Assembly: GCA_019188255.1 (NCBI GenBank)
Contig: JAETXT010000013.1
Span: 1,736,001 to 1,800,000 of the forward strand
DNA length: 64,000 nt
Source of the DNA: Verticillium longisporum
Taxonomy: Eukaryota; Ascomycota; Sordariomycetes; Glomerellales; Plectosphaerellaceae
Reading direction: 5' to 3'
The notes under the pieces are model-generated. The model ran no database searches, was not told the origin of the DNA, and was given only the letters and a program-made list of their open reading frames with translations. Position 1 is the first letter of the stretch. Each line of letters opens with the position of its first letter. The position numbers were made by a program, and so were the translations under genes. Positions 23,089 through 35,355 of the stretch are shown one piece after another.

Positions 23089-24802
23089 GCTGTCGTTTTT
23101 GATGCTTTCGGGGATGCCCTGTGACGGGGTTCGCAGCCAGGGCTGTTGTTTGGGTCGAGGTGGTTCGTTGGTTTGCATGCGGTATCCTGGGTTCGGATAT
23201 CTTGGTTTGACCAGAACTGGCGGTCTTCGGGTAGGAACTGGTGAAATTTCGCTACCAGGCACCTACGGTACGTTTTTTCGGAGAGCTTGTTTGGTGTGGT
23301 CGTATTTCAGATATGCTCGTGATAGAGGCCCATGCGGTGAGCAATAGTCATGGCATACATCATCACTCTGTCTCGAGGACCGACTAGCGGTGCCTAGCGA
23401 GGCTACATGGCGGCGACGTTGAAGTCATGATATCGCTAACGTGCGGTCGCTTGGTCTTTTGGTCTCGTGGCGCTCAAGGCTAAGTAGTCTGGCCCCTTCT
23501 CATATGTTCGTAAAAGACTTGCACAGTCTTTATCAAAAAAGTCACTTTCGAATCCTTTCTTCTGGTTGCTTCGGGCCAGGGACTTTTCCTGTCCAAGAGA
23601 CTAAACCAGTCAACAAAATTTGATAATCGTGAGGAAATCTCGGCGCTTAGGACGAAGAGAATCAAGGTATCAAGGGCACCTCTTCAATCCTTGGAAGTTT
23701 GCCCGATCCAGACAGGATAAAGTGACCACGACACAGCGTCACCTCCATTAAAACTATGGAAAGCCAGCCAGAAACGCCAGCCCGGAAACCTGGGCCAATA
23801 ACAGCTTGGATTCAGAGTTGTGTCCAATACAAAGGAGTGATAACCTCATCTAACTCGCCAGCTTCGAGAACCATCAGGCCTCCAAAACCGGAATCCGTCT
23901 CGAAATTTCGAGACAAGGGAAGCCAGATCGACTGTCTGCCAGCAGCCGCATCAGATATCGCGTAATCGAAATGCATCACATAACTAAGGTAGGTAGGTAG
24001 GTAGGTGGCCAGCAGATGTACCATCATATATAGGGTATCCAGTATACACCACTCGTACCTGATCGTTACCTGGGAGCATAGCAGATTACATAACCCCAAC
24101 AATCACCACGTGACAAGCGACCAACCCAGGGTCAGCAGTGGGCCGACCATTTATCCTCGACTGAAAACTCCACGCCCGCCAGACGTACCGTCGCAACCTC
24201 CGGTCGGCACCTGGTTCTTCCTATTCCGTTCATCGACTCGATATTATTCCGTCGCCCATCGCGAAACGCGCTTGTCGCATCACCTCCAGGTCAGTCCAGT
24301 CTTTGTGGACAATTTCCTTGCTTCATTCCTGTCGCGACTCTCGGCGCGCAGACAAGCTGCACTGTGAATCAGACACTCTGTGCTGCTGGGCCTGCGTCGC
24401 CGGCGCGTTGCATTTTTTTTTCTCTTGACCATGCAGCGCGTGTCAAAGTCAGAGTTGCGACTGCACCTGAGCATCCCGCCAGCTCCTCAACTTAGCACCT
24501 TCTGGCATTGACGCGTCAAGGAAACGAGAAACCTGGCCGTAGCAATCAATGAAATTGAGTTGGAGTTCTTTTTCAGCCTTGGCAACCCTTCATACATCCG
24601 CGCATGTGCTACTTCAATGCCCCGTGCGCTTTGGGACTGCGTTTGACTGCGAGATCCAGCCTTTGGTCGACACGGGTGTGCCGCTTCGCCATGCTGTCGG
24701 CGCACGACTTGACATGATTCCACATGCTAACGCAGACTTCAATCTAGCGAATAGTTATATCGCTGTGCACTCCCCGACTGGCTGAATCCGAAAGTTTCTG
24801 CC
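23089..24802. other. Intergenic region before the Rgt1-like gene
   Basis: About 1.7 kb with no supported gene. It includes a (TAGG)n tract at 23985-24007 and probably the promoter and leader of the downstream regulator. Confidence 0.5.
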
Positions 24803-27699
24803 ATGGACGCGGCGCTGGGGGAAGAAGTGGGCGGCGACGACAGGATTCAGACATACCCATCCCCTACAGCCAACAACCAAGAGACGACGTCCCACTTCGA
24901 CCATGACGGCGTTGAAAACGTCGCTCACGATGTGCCCGGTGTCAGTCACGATGCGCACGATGTTAGTCACGAGGTGACGCACGATGGCATTGACGAAAGC
25001 CTGTACGATGGCACACACGACGACCACACTCCCCATCCTCACGACAACGATGCCAGCGCGCGAGAGCTCCAACACCACGAGTCTTCCGGGCCACAACACC
25101 ATACCTCACATGCCGCCAGTGTAGAGGAGCTTCAACTTGCAGCCCAGCTTGGCCAGGATCTTGCCTCGGAGCCCCTGTTGCCTGTGACGGACCCTAACAT
25201 GAAGTTTGACGACCCCAACCTTCGAGGCATCTTGCCACAAGCCGAAGACACCGACATGCGCAACGACTTGACTGAACCCGAGGACTCGCAATCCCATGCA
25301 TTCACATCAGAGGAGCCTGATTCTGTGTCGCTGTCTGCAGCTCCTTTGCAGCCTTCACTGCAGCCCTCGCTGCAGGCACCGTTGCCCCAGGCCTCGATAC
25401 AACAGACGCCCATGCCGCAGGCACAAATGCAAAATACGATGCAGCCTGCGCCGATGCAGCCTAATCCTATTCAACAAAATTCCATGCAAGCTCCGATACA
25501 ACAGCAGAACTCTACGCAGACACCGATGCAGACACCAATGCAGACACCGATTCAAACGCCCATGCAGAATTCTGGCCAAGTGCCCATCAACCATCACCAT
25601 CCTCAGCCATATTCGCAGAATAACCAAGACGATAGCACCCCTCCAAGAAAGCGTTCCAAGGTGTCGCGTGCTTGCGACGAGTGTCGTAGGAAGAAGGTCA
25701 AATGCGATGCGCAGTCAGATCTAGGCGATAATCCTTGCTCAAATTGTAGACGGTCGGCTCAGCGCTGTTCCTTTAGTCGAATTCCTCAGAAACGAGGACC
25801 AAGCAAAGGGTAAGTGACAGTGACGAAACCGCTGGAGCGTCTCATTCTTCGCAACGTGTGCATACTGACGTCAATCCGACAGGTACATAAAGGAGCTGGC
25901 CGATCGCATTCACAGTATCGAAGGTAGACTATGCGAGAACACTGGTGAAGAAGCCAGTCGCAAACGCACGTTCTCGAGCATCTCTAGTGCTGATATTACG
26001 ACACCAACCGCCCCCGCCAACCGCCGTCGACGTGGAGCTCAGAAGCACGCAGCCAGCCTCAACCACAACAGCTATCTCAAGCTTCGGCAACACCTGAGAG
26101 ACACAATGCGCCATACTCGGCGCATGGCCTGGCCCCGCAGCCAATATCGTTGAGGCCAGACACGCCATCTAGGGCCCCGCTCGTAGGCCCGGATAGCTCA
26201 ATTGGCGACATAGCTGATATCACTCAGCCGCGCGAGGTCGACGATGCCAACTTTCAAGGGTGAGGCTTATCGACCATATCTTATCGAAGCCATTGCTAAC
26301 CTTCATCAGCTACTTGACAATGGTGCACCCCTACCTACCTATCCTGCCTGCCAGCAAGGCCCGTCTGCAGGTTTATCTTGCCCAATGCCCTGGAATGCTA
26401 CGAGAGGCTTTCCTTGAAGCTCTCCACGGTACCATGCAGTCCTTCCCATCGTTCACCACCATGGGCATGGGCGACGCCAGTCTCGCAATGAAGATGCTGG
26501 TTGAGTGGGAAATGAACGGAGAAGAGCCGCGGACGTTAGCTGCGCACTTCATCCACCTGCAGACGCTTCTCCTGCTCTTCATTGAGGCAGGCAACCGCCC
26601 TTCCAGCTGCGCCGGACATATTAAGGAATCCTTGCTCGGTCGGGCCGTGTCAACTGCATGGACCATGAAGCTCTATAGTGCTCAGGCCGGGTCTTCGCTC
26701 GAGCTCAACGGAGACGTCGATGGCGATTCTGACACGCATCTCCGTGTGCGGCTGTGGTGGTCTCTCGTGCTGCTTGACAGGTGGAACGCAGTGGGGTCCG
26801 GTACGCTCCCGATGACTCGGACCGAGTCAACGATCGTCAGCCCAGATGTTGCAAAGGTCGTGGGCGAGACGACGTGGCAGCTCATTCGTGAGTCTCTCTC
26901 CACCCCTGTTTATGACATGTAGCTGACAGAAGCCTGACCAGGCGCATCCAAAATCCTCAACCAAGCCTGCAATGTCATATTCGGCGCTCGCGCCACGTTG
27001 GGATCAGTTACGTTCGCAGATGGAGTCCTTGGTGGGGTGCTCAATGATTACGTCGAAAACTTTCGTGAAGATCTACCCCCACACATTGAGCCAGCCGTCT
27101 TCCCTGTCGTCCACTTGGCGTACTGGCATTCGCGTCTACTGGCGTACATGTTTCACCCAGCGTCCAAGGCGACGGATCTCCTCTGGCCTTGCAAGGAGCT
27201 AGTCAGCCTCGTGGCCGTCACGCCCCACGTGTCGAGCCCAATGAGCCATCACTTCACGGCGCTCCCCGCAATGGCACTCATCGAATTGACCAAGGTCGAG
27301 GAGATCAAGGAAGAGGCGTTCAAGCTCCCCAAGGAGCTGCGGTCTCTACTCACCTCGCCGGCAGCATGGGATATCATTGTCAGCGACAAGATTGCTGATC
27401 ATCTACGCTCCATGGCCAAGAGCCAAGGCCTGCTGCAGCAACTAGCCGACATTGCCGCGTCTTCTGCTGCAGAGAAGGAGCAGGAGCAAGAGCAGGCGTC
27501 GGAGCAGGTGCCAGAGCTGAAGGCGAAGATTGAGAGCGGCGGCGGCGCCGCCGCCGCCGAAGAGGTTGGCGAAGACGGACTGTCGACGTATCGCCTGCCG
27601 GCGGCGCACGAGGACACGAGCTTCGACCCTAGATATTGCCTGACAGCGGGCTATCTCAAATGCGTCTGGACCATCTGGGCGAGCAATGCGCAGGCGTAG
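24803..27699 (+). CDS. Zn2Cys6 transcription factor, Rgt1-like, frame broken once
   Basis: Four exons: 24803-25809, 25883-26259, 26310-26887 and 26942-27699. The N-terminus is low complexity: an HDV/SHD-rich acidic stretch (residues ~30-85) and a QTPMQ/QAPIQ-rich stretch (~185-270). A Zn2Cys6 binuclear cluster begins near residue 291 (RACDECRRKKVKCDAQSD, then NPCSNCRRSAQRC) and runs into IPQKRGPSKGYIKELADRI, the linker typical of fungal Rgt1-like glucose-transport regulators. The regulatory domain starts at YLTMVHPYLPILPASKARL. Yeast Rgt1 represses hexose transporter genes until glucose is sensed; the same target set here is inference. Exon 2 loses frame at the C5 run 26011-26015. A sixth C reads PRQPPSTWSSEARS and stays open to the donor at 26260, whereas the unrepaired frame stops at 26157. 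The repaired length is 906 residues. Upstream non-coding exons cannot be excluded. Confidence 0.88.
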
Positions 27700-30600
27700 G
27701 ATGACTTGCTGGCGCTGGATGCTGTGTAATGTAGCTGGAGCCTGCAAACAGCCAGAGCGTGTGCGTGCGCCTGGCTGTTCCTCGAGCGAGTCAAGTTTGG
27801 TTGACGCAGAAGACGCGGGGAGAGAAGGGGAGGGGGGCAGGGGTGTTGTTGCAACTGGCCTTGGGTCTTGGGGCCTGCAGCGGGCATGCCGCAACCGCTG
27901 TATCAGTATGATGGGTGTACGAAAGCAATAATGCTGTAACACTATGTATACGTTGGGACTTTAGTGTCATCCCAATGCCATGCCGTCTTGTCACGATTCG
28001 TGCAGTGCCAAATGCAGGGCGTCCCATCCCAGGCAGGGGAGGAGGGGTAATTCCCCCAGCATTCGCCGCGATTCACGGGATGCAGCTCATCTACGTGCAG
28101 TCACTCAGCAGACAAATCGCACGCTCCTCTGTGTGGAGTGTTACCTCAGCTGATTCCCAACCTATCTTCAAGACCAAGACGATCTCTCAAAGCCAGGTGC
28201 CCAGCAACGGGTGATTCGCTCTATGCCAGATTGTATGAATCGCATCAGCAACTGGAAGAGCTGAGGATTTTGGTTTGTTTACGCAGAGCGTAAAAATACT
28301 GGCAAATCTCTAAACTAAGCAAGTCACGTAGAACGAATATGAATCCAGATCGACCATCGCACGCTTGAACCGTCGCAAAGACCCGACCGCGGCCCGCAAG
28401 TCGCCATAGATCAGACGGCAGCAGCTCGGTGCCCGTCAGGCTTGGGATCAAGGCGCTGTGAGAAAAAGAGCAAGCGCCAGTGCGGTGACAACTCGACCAG
28501 CGCGTGAAGCGATGAGTGCAAACTCGGACGGACGGGCGGCGTTGGGAGGTGCCGATCAGATGTCGTAGTGTAGTCAAAATTGGTGGAATGAATGGGGGGT
28601 GGCTGTCAGTTATGGCTTGTCACTTTGTTGACGAAAGTGAAGCAAGGTTGAGTGGATGGACAGCAACGTGGAACCGTGATAGGACTAGGACATGCTGGCG
28701 GGCAGGCGAGCAGATGATTGACCAGTCCTGATCCTGTGAACGAGAGAGCGGGTGCGGGGAATCCGCTGGACGCTCGGTGAGCGTGGTTAGTGCAGTGAGG
28801 AACGTGGGGGGAAACTTCGTCTTCTCGGGCGCTCCATAAAAGAGCTGAAGCAAGAACCTGCAGCCACCGAGGGCAAGGCCGAACGGGCGCCGGTGTTGCC
28901 GGAGAGCGTATCGTTGGGTAGCAGACCATCCCGTCCTTTCCTGTCTGCTGTGCTTGTCTGGTCAGACGGGCAGGCAGAGAGGGCTTTGTTGATGCAGCAG
29001 CAGTAGCAGCAGCAGCAACAAGCCTGACTGGAGGAGGGAGGAAGCAGCAAGCAGCATCACGAGGGATGTTCTGGTGCGCCCACTCCATATTTCTGGTCGT
29101 GGTGTTGCATACTGAGTCGAAGAAGAAGAGTAGATGGCTCAACATGGCAAGTCGAGCGAGTGTGGCATCAGTCCGTTGGTTTTATGAGATGGTTGCAGTG
29201 TCGGGTAGCTCTGAATTATCTCGTCAGCGTTGAAGGAGGAAAAAATTTTCTGGTCCTGGGAGAGCTTGGAAAATACAGGTCGGTGACGAGAGGGTGAGGT
29301 CTGTGCTTCACGTCCCCCAAAGCAAAAGTCAGGACGTGTGACTAGTGGGCTCAGAGAAACACCGATTGGTTGGCGACACAGGGCTTCCGGAAGTCTTGTA
29401 CCTGACTTGCTGGCCATGACCGCTGCCGCCCCCCCGCCCCGCCCCCCCTTACCCTGCTTGCCCGTGCGCCTCCGCTCAGACGAGATGCACGCTTGTAATA
29501 TGCAAACCATCAATAGCCTGATGAGGTGCTGGACCCAGTTCAAGTGTGTAATTTTGAGGCTTCCGATTTCCATTCCGACACCGGCACCGGCACCTGCGTG
29601 TGTCGTGTCTGCACCTGCATTCTTCTGCACCACCAATGCACAAGCCCGTGTCCGTCATGAAGAGATGGGTTAGGGCGTCGGTAGTGCGGCTGTGAGGAAT
29701 CGAAATACTGACGACGCTGGTGGTGACACCTCTCGATTCGACTCCACCAAGGGCTGTGATGGCACAACCCAGGTCTTCTTCTCACCCGCCGTCAATGTGG
29801 ATGACTAGTTGACGACCAGGCAGAAAAAGCCCGGTATAAGGCCCGGCATGAGGCCCGACTTTCTGCCGACGATCGACGGTTCGTCGCTGCATTTCTCAGA
29901 TCATTTCTCGATGGGGTCAAAGCTCGAAATGGCAGACTCCATTGCCAAGGAATTGAACACCAAGATGAGGCCCGGCGCAGTGGCCAGCCAGCATTTGCAC
30001 TCGGCTTCATTTCGCGCGCGTGGCCACCTGTAGCACCCGCTGTCGACGCATAGCGTCACGTCCGAGGGGTGGCTCGCCGGGTCATTACTCACGACACTTC
30101 CATCCTTCGCCGTACGTGCGCTGTACTTACAGCCCAGTCCCCCCCCCTGGGCGGCGCGGACGAAGGACCCGGTTTTCACCGGAGGATACCCCTTCTTCAG
30201 TGCCCTCGGCTTTCGGCCCCCCAATCAATCTAGTTCTCTCGATCCGCCGCGACGATTCGGGGAACCCCCCTCCTCGCTCCCAGTGCGGTGTGGAAGACGC
30301 GACACAAGCGATGATGACAGCGCGACATCAAGATGAAGCTGCCTCCACCGGCGGCAAATGACTACCAACCCTATTCTCTTCTGGGAATGACCCAACTCGA
30401 GCATCGTGACTCGAAGGGAGGGCAAACGAAAAGGCGGTCTCGACGAGAGTACTGCCACCATCCCTGTCCCGTCCGCATGTTTGGCCATCGACGGATCGTG
30501 CAAGCCACGCCAAAGCGCCGATGGAGAGGAAGAACGGGATGTTTGCGTGTTGTGTTGGTCATTGTAATTGTGTCCCTGGCAATCTGGCAGCCGCACCTCG

Positions 30601-30890
30601 CCCTCGCACTCGCGTCCTTCCTTGAGGGGGTTCTTGCTGGCACTTGCATCTCCATCCCGCCGCTCCAGGAACCCCCAGTCCAGTGCCTACCATACGAACT
30701 GCCTGCCTAAGGGCTGGATGGAGTACGTACCGACAGCGTGAGGCGGCAACGTCACAGGGCAGCGACAGTGCAGACACCTTCTTCCTGCCTCGCTGAACGG
30801 TCGCTTCACTCAACACCTCGCCAGGCTGCTGGTCGCCGAGTCATCCAGACGAACAACGTCTGACACCTGACCCCTAAGCCACCTCGCAAG

Positions 30891-30904
30891 CCCCCCCCCC
30901 CCCC
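30891..30904. repeat. C14 homopolymer
   Basis: Fourteen consecutive C bases. The true length is uncertain given the evidence elsewhere in the window for undercalled homopolymers. Confidence 0.8.
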
Positions 30905-31412
30905 ATCACAGTGCTAGATGGATGCTGACGGGCCACGCAGTCAGGCAGGCTGAACACAAAACAGAAAAGCACCAGAGGAGAAGGGGCCCGTCGGCCAGCG
31001 CCGCCAAAGGAAAAGAGTGGGGTGGGAGGGCAGTGGGACGGATGCCAGAAGCGACAAGCGAATGAGTTACTGAAATGATTGATGGGCGCCGTAGGAAAGG
31101 CTGAAAGGCAGAAGCTACGGCGACCACACCCAGATCCACACCTGCACCGCACCCATCGATTTACGCACCTACCTACTGTACTGGACAAGGCCCAGGTAAC
31201 ACAGAACGGGGGCCGCATCGGCCAAGCGGTTGCGTGCGAGAGAGAGAGAAAGAGACAGAGAGCGCAACCCCCACCCCATACTCCCACTCCGCCCCTCGCC
31301 TCCGCCCCTCCAGGTTGCCCATGCTCATTCGTGCTGGGAGGTGGGCAAGTGGGCAGAAAGCTGGGCATATCTGGAACCTCCCACGCCTGGCGCCACCTTC
31401 GTAGGGTAGCGT

Positions 31413-31446
31413 GGGCTGGCTGACATGGCTGGCTGACATGGCTGGC
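31413..31446. repeat. Short tandem repeat, 13-bp unit
   Basis: The unit GGCTGGCTGACAT occurs twice in tandem and a third copy begins (GGCTGGC), all within non-coding sequence. Confidence 0.7.
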
Positions 31447-32098
31447 ATCAAGAACAAGAGAGATATGGCAGGTCGAGAAGCACTTTCGTTCACCCTGCAC
31501 CCACGGTTTATGACTTTGCTGTTGGTGTGACTGGTGCTACGAGCTCAGCACATGCTCCAGCAGACTTGGAGCATCAATCATCCATCCCACGTCCTGCTGA
31601 CCTGTGGGTGTATCATATTCCCTACGTTAAGCCCCCTCCCCCGGCCTGACGGACCTGCTCCTGTTTCCCCATCCAGCTGCCTGCCTGTGATACAATTCCC
31701 CCATCTGCCCGTGTTTCCGGTGGACACGACAAGTCAAGAGAACTAGGGTGTCCCGACACACGAACATCCCGTGAACCGAGCCCAGCGCCTCGTCAGGCGG
31801 CTGGTGTTGAATGTGAACGAATAACGAAGAGCGGAAAAGCAGCAGGGCGATCGAAAGCCATCCGCGCCAACCGTCAGCGATTCTTCCTCATGAACGAAGG
31901 CTCCCAAGCATCCAAGCCCCCCCTCTCCCTCCGCCTCCCCCCAATGGCGGCAACCTGCACAGTCCTGGCACCCTGAGGAACCCTGTTCATCTGGCAGCGG
32001 CGGATAACCGCCCGCCATTTTTACTCCATAGCCATTGCCAAACCCCGGAATCAAGACAGTTTCTTTGCTAATATTACGACGTACATGGTACATCTGAC

Positions 32099-32125
32099 CT
32101 AACCCGACTGGCGTTGTCGGGTTAG
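32099..32125. repeat. Perfect 10-bp hairpin
   Basis: CTAACCCGAC and GTCGGGTTAG form a perfect stem around a 7-nt loop (TGGCGTT). There is no T tract, so it is not a terminator, and its function is unknown. Confidence 0.6.
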
Positions 32126-33694
32126 ACGAGCCAGGGACATGGGCGGGCCTCCACGATCGGTACAAAGCACTTGCATGTAACCCTGAGGCACCGGCTTGTG
32201 TACCTTACCAAGTTCCATTTCAGTGTGGCTACCTTGCCTGGCAGTCCCCTACCCTGCCAAGACTGGCCATGACCATCTTGGAGCAGCTCTAGACAGCTGG
32301 GCGTAGCACTTGTTGTCACGTCGCGCTGTGCGCCTGCCTGCTTGCTTTGCTACCTGCCTACAGAAGACAGGCCAGCCGAGCTGGCACAGAGTGCTTTTCG
32401 TTGACCTATGCTCGTTTACGTACTTGCCTACTTTGGAGGCTTGTCGTCCCGTCTTGTCCCACGCCGTCGTCTTTTCCCGCCGTCTTCTTCCTATGCTGAC
32501 CCGGGGTCAGCCATCAGCGACGCAGCCGCCAGCCTAGTCAACCGAGGGGGAGAGAGAGCAAGGGCGGACGAACGAAACCAAGCCCACAGTACTGGGTCCC
32601 CCCGTCGCCAAACCCGGCTATCCCATCGCCGACCCCGTTCGTCGCAGGAATTCATCCCCACCCCTCATCAAATCACCACACAAGAAATCGGGCCTGCTGC
32701 TCAAAGCACCGCCGGCCACGGCCCACGCCTGCCCACTGCGCTTGCGGAGAACTGTAGACTTTTACCGGAGACCCTCGTACCCTCTCCTCGTCGCCCGTGT
32801 GGCCCCTCCCCTCCCTCCTCCTCTCTCACTCGCTCGCTCATTCGCTTCGCGTTTCGAGTCGGCAAGCAACATCAACGCGCGCCGGCCAGCCCCCAGTACC
32901 TACTCCAGACCATTCCCGTCAGGGCTATTTCTGCAACGACAAGCAGCATCCTTAGTACCCACGTTCTACTTGTACCTCTGAGTGTGCTCATACTTACCCA
33001 AGGTACCCTACCTTTTGTTTTTTCCCTACCGGCCAGGCTCACTGCGACCCTTGAACCAAGCCCAAACCAGACCCAGCAGGCCACACACCAGTCCAAGCCA
33101 AACCAGTCCAAGTCCCATCCACCTCATCCCAAGGAAAAACCCACCTTTCCACCACCCCTCCACACCCCTCCTCCCACCACCCCCCAAAAATCCTCTTCCC
33201 AAACGCGACCGAACCCCCCCCCCGGTGGAAGCGCTGCCTTGCTTTGCGATCCCCCCGTCCCGTCTGTTGGAAATCTTGCCTTTTCCTCCTTCACCACATC
33301 CTCACCAACATGCACACCTCATAACACCAAAAAAAAAAACCCCCCCCGATCATCACTTGCGACTCCTCGACTTCCGCTATCCGTCCTGTCTTGTGTCGCA
33401 ACCCCGGACCCCCGGCATTCCGACCCAGCAGCGACAGGTTCGGTTTCGTCACTTGCTTCACTGACACTGACACTTGCCCCGACCAACTTCGACCCGCGTG
33501 GCGTTTCTCCAACAAAAACGTAAAGCAACCGGACTAGGCATTGCCCGTCCATTTTCCACAACCACAACCCGTCTACCCTTCTTCCCTCCTCCCGGGCGCA
33601 CCACACAAACGTTGTCGAATATTCGAAACGTCGATTTGTCGACCACAGCCTTCATCTGCAAGACAGGGCTCGTGTAACGTCACAGATATCGACC

Positions 33695-35355
33695 ATGCTC
33701 ATCGACGGCGAGAAGTTTGCCTGCGAGGCCTGTGTTCGAGGCCATCGCGTCAGCAACTGCCAACACTCTGGTGAGTACTGGAAAACCAGCACCTGCCCAT
33801 CTATTGCACGGCAGCCCCAGCCAGCCGCTGTCGCCGCCGCCGCCGCCAGCACTCAGCGAGTCCCCAGAGGAGAGACCACGAGGCGACATGTGTGCTGAGG
33901 GTGGAGGCCGAGGAGTCTTCAGGGGGCGGGGGGGCTTCGCATGGCATGCTGGCGAGGCGTTGGGGGCCGAGCATCTGGTAGCATCTTGGAGAACACCTGC
34001 AGCTAACCGTCCACCTCGTTTCCAGATCGCCCACTGCAGCACATCAACAAGAAGGGCCGCCCCGTGTCGCAATGCCAGCACTGTCGTTCCATGCGCAAGT
34101 CTCGGGCGGCCCACGTCAAATGCGACTGCGGCGAGAAGACGAGCAAGTGTGCTCATTTGCAGCCTGCGCTCGACGGCCATCGAGGTAAGCATCTCAACAC
34201 AGCGCAAGCCGCCGATTGAGCGCACATGTCGAGTCTTGGCCCATTGTGCTGACCACCTCTCCCCTGCAGAAACATGTTGCTGCAACCATGGTGGCCGATG
34301 CACGTGCAGTCACAAGAAGGAGTCCGGCCTGGATACTGTCCCGGAAGGTGATCCGGCCAAGAGCCTTGACCAGGAGGTTCCCGCGCCGCGGCCGAGACCC
34401 CGTCCGACGCCGTCGTGCCAACACGGTGCACTCGGACGGTGCCATGGCGTTCGACCAGAACGGCAACCGCATCGTGCCCAAGCACAACCGGATCGCCTCC
34501 AAGTGCGGCCCCTACCAGCTCAGCCGCGTCAACTCGATGCACAGCGCGGGCAGCCTCGGGAGCCACTCGCCCGACGGCCTGCCCGATGGCAAGGAGCCCC
34601 TTGGTCGTGCGCGCGCCATCTCGACCCATCACCAGCGCCGCGTCAAGTCGGAGGCTGCGTCGCCCCTCCTCAACGGAGCCTCGGGTCTGCACCATCTCAA
34701 CGGGCAATTGCCACCACTCGATCTCTCTGGCATCGAGTACCCACCATACGTTCCCAACAGCACATTCGACATGTTCGGCGGCTCGGCCTTCTCCGAGCAC
34801 GACGGTCCCATTTTCAGCGCCGGCCTCAGCACGGCCGCTTCCGTGGACTGGAGCCATATTGAGCTGTCAGACAAGGGCGACAACTTTGCGCCCTCGAGCT
34901 ACGGCCAGGCCTGCAGCCAGAGCTTCAGCGGCATGTACGACTGGGGCACTGGGTCGGAGCAGGCCCCCACACTCGGCGGCACGACGTCGACATCGGGCGA
35001 GGTGTCAGAGGTGGAGGACAACTTCATCTCGGGTGACCCCGAGTCCGAGCCGTTCGGCCAGGGTCACTATCCCCGTTCGGGGCAGTAGTATCAAACGCCG
35101 GGCACGTCCGACCGCAGCAGAATCGGCTACGACAACTTTGTAAAGGACTCGACGAAACAGTTTGGCCTCGCGACGTCGTCTTCCTACGACGACGCGGGAC
35201 CAGTAGCCGGGGCTTCGTACAACTTTGAGAACGACCCCGTCTTTTGGGGCCAGCAGTTCAACGACGGCATCGCCACGTACGGCGGCGCCAACAACAACGA
35301 ATCGACAGACGGCGTGGCCCTTGGGGCAGAGACTTGGACCAGCAGCGCTCAATAG
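33695..35355 (+). CDS. Copper-fist transcription factor, with frame break and in-frame TAG
   Basis: Copper-fist factors (Ace1, Mac1, Cuf1, GRISEA) sense copper and control metallothionein or copper-uptake genes. Exons 33695-33770, 34026-34184 and 34270-35355 give MLIDGEKFACEACVRGHRVS, then DRPLQHINKKGRPVSQCQHC with the KKGRP DNA-minor-groove motif, KCDCGEKTSKCAHL, and the cysteine-rich CCCNHGGRCTCSHKKE. The Zn/Cu-ligand cysteines of the fist are present. Between about 34380 and 34401 the frame shifts by a net two missing bases (or one extra). Two extra C's in the C3 and C4 runs would lead smoothly into RRRRANTVHSDGAMAFDQNG. A TAG at 35086-35088 stops the frame, but 88 further codons in the same frame (RIGYDNFVKDSTKQFG, NDPVFWGQQFNDGIATYGG) look coding and end at 35355. 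Reading CAG for TAG restores about 440 residues. Activator or repressor type is not clear. Confidence 0.87.

Larger units (their letters stand above)
27700..33694. other. Gene-poor 6 kb region
   Basis: No frame in this stretch looks like a real protein; the longer open frames (for example 30874-31500 minus and 32408-33523 plus) are low-complexity or random. The final ~1 kb is C-rich and could be the long leader of the copper-fist gene. Contents of note are a C14 run (30891-30904), a short tandem repeat (31413-31446), a small perfect hairpin (32099-32125) and an A10C8 junction near 33330-33347. Confidence 0.5.

Noticed and set aside
30874..31500. 208-codon minus-strand open frame
   Set aside because: Random Cys/Pro/Ser-rich composition and ends in a C14 run; not a credible protein.
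32408..33523. 371-codon plus-strand open frame
   Set aside because: Translation of a C-rich leader with Pro/Ser/Thr low complexity; no domain.
35031..35088. Possible intron removing the TAG in the copper-fist gene
   Set aside because: Only weak GT/AG pairs, no branch motif, and the lengths are not multiples of three, so the tail would be out of frame.
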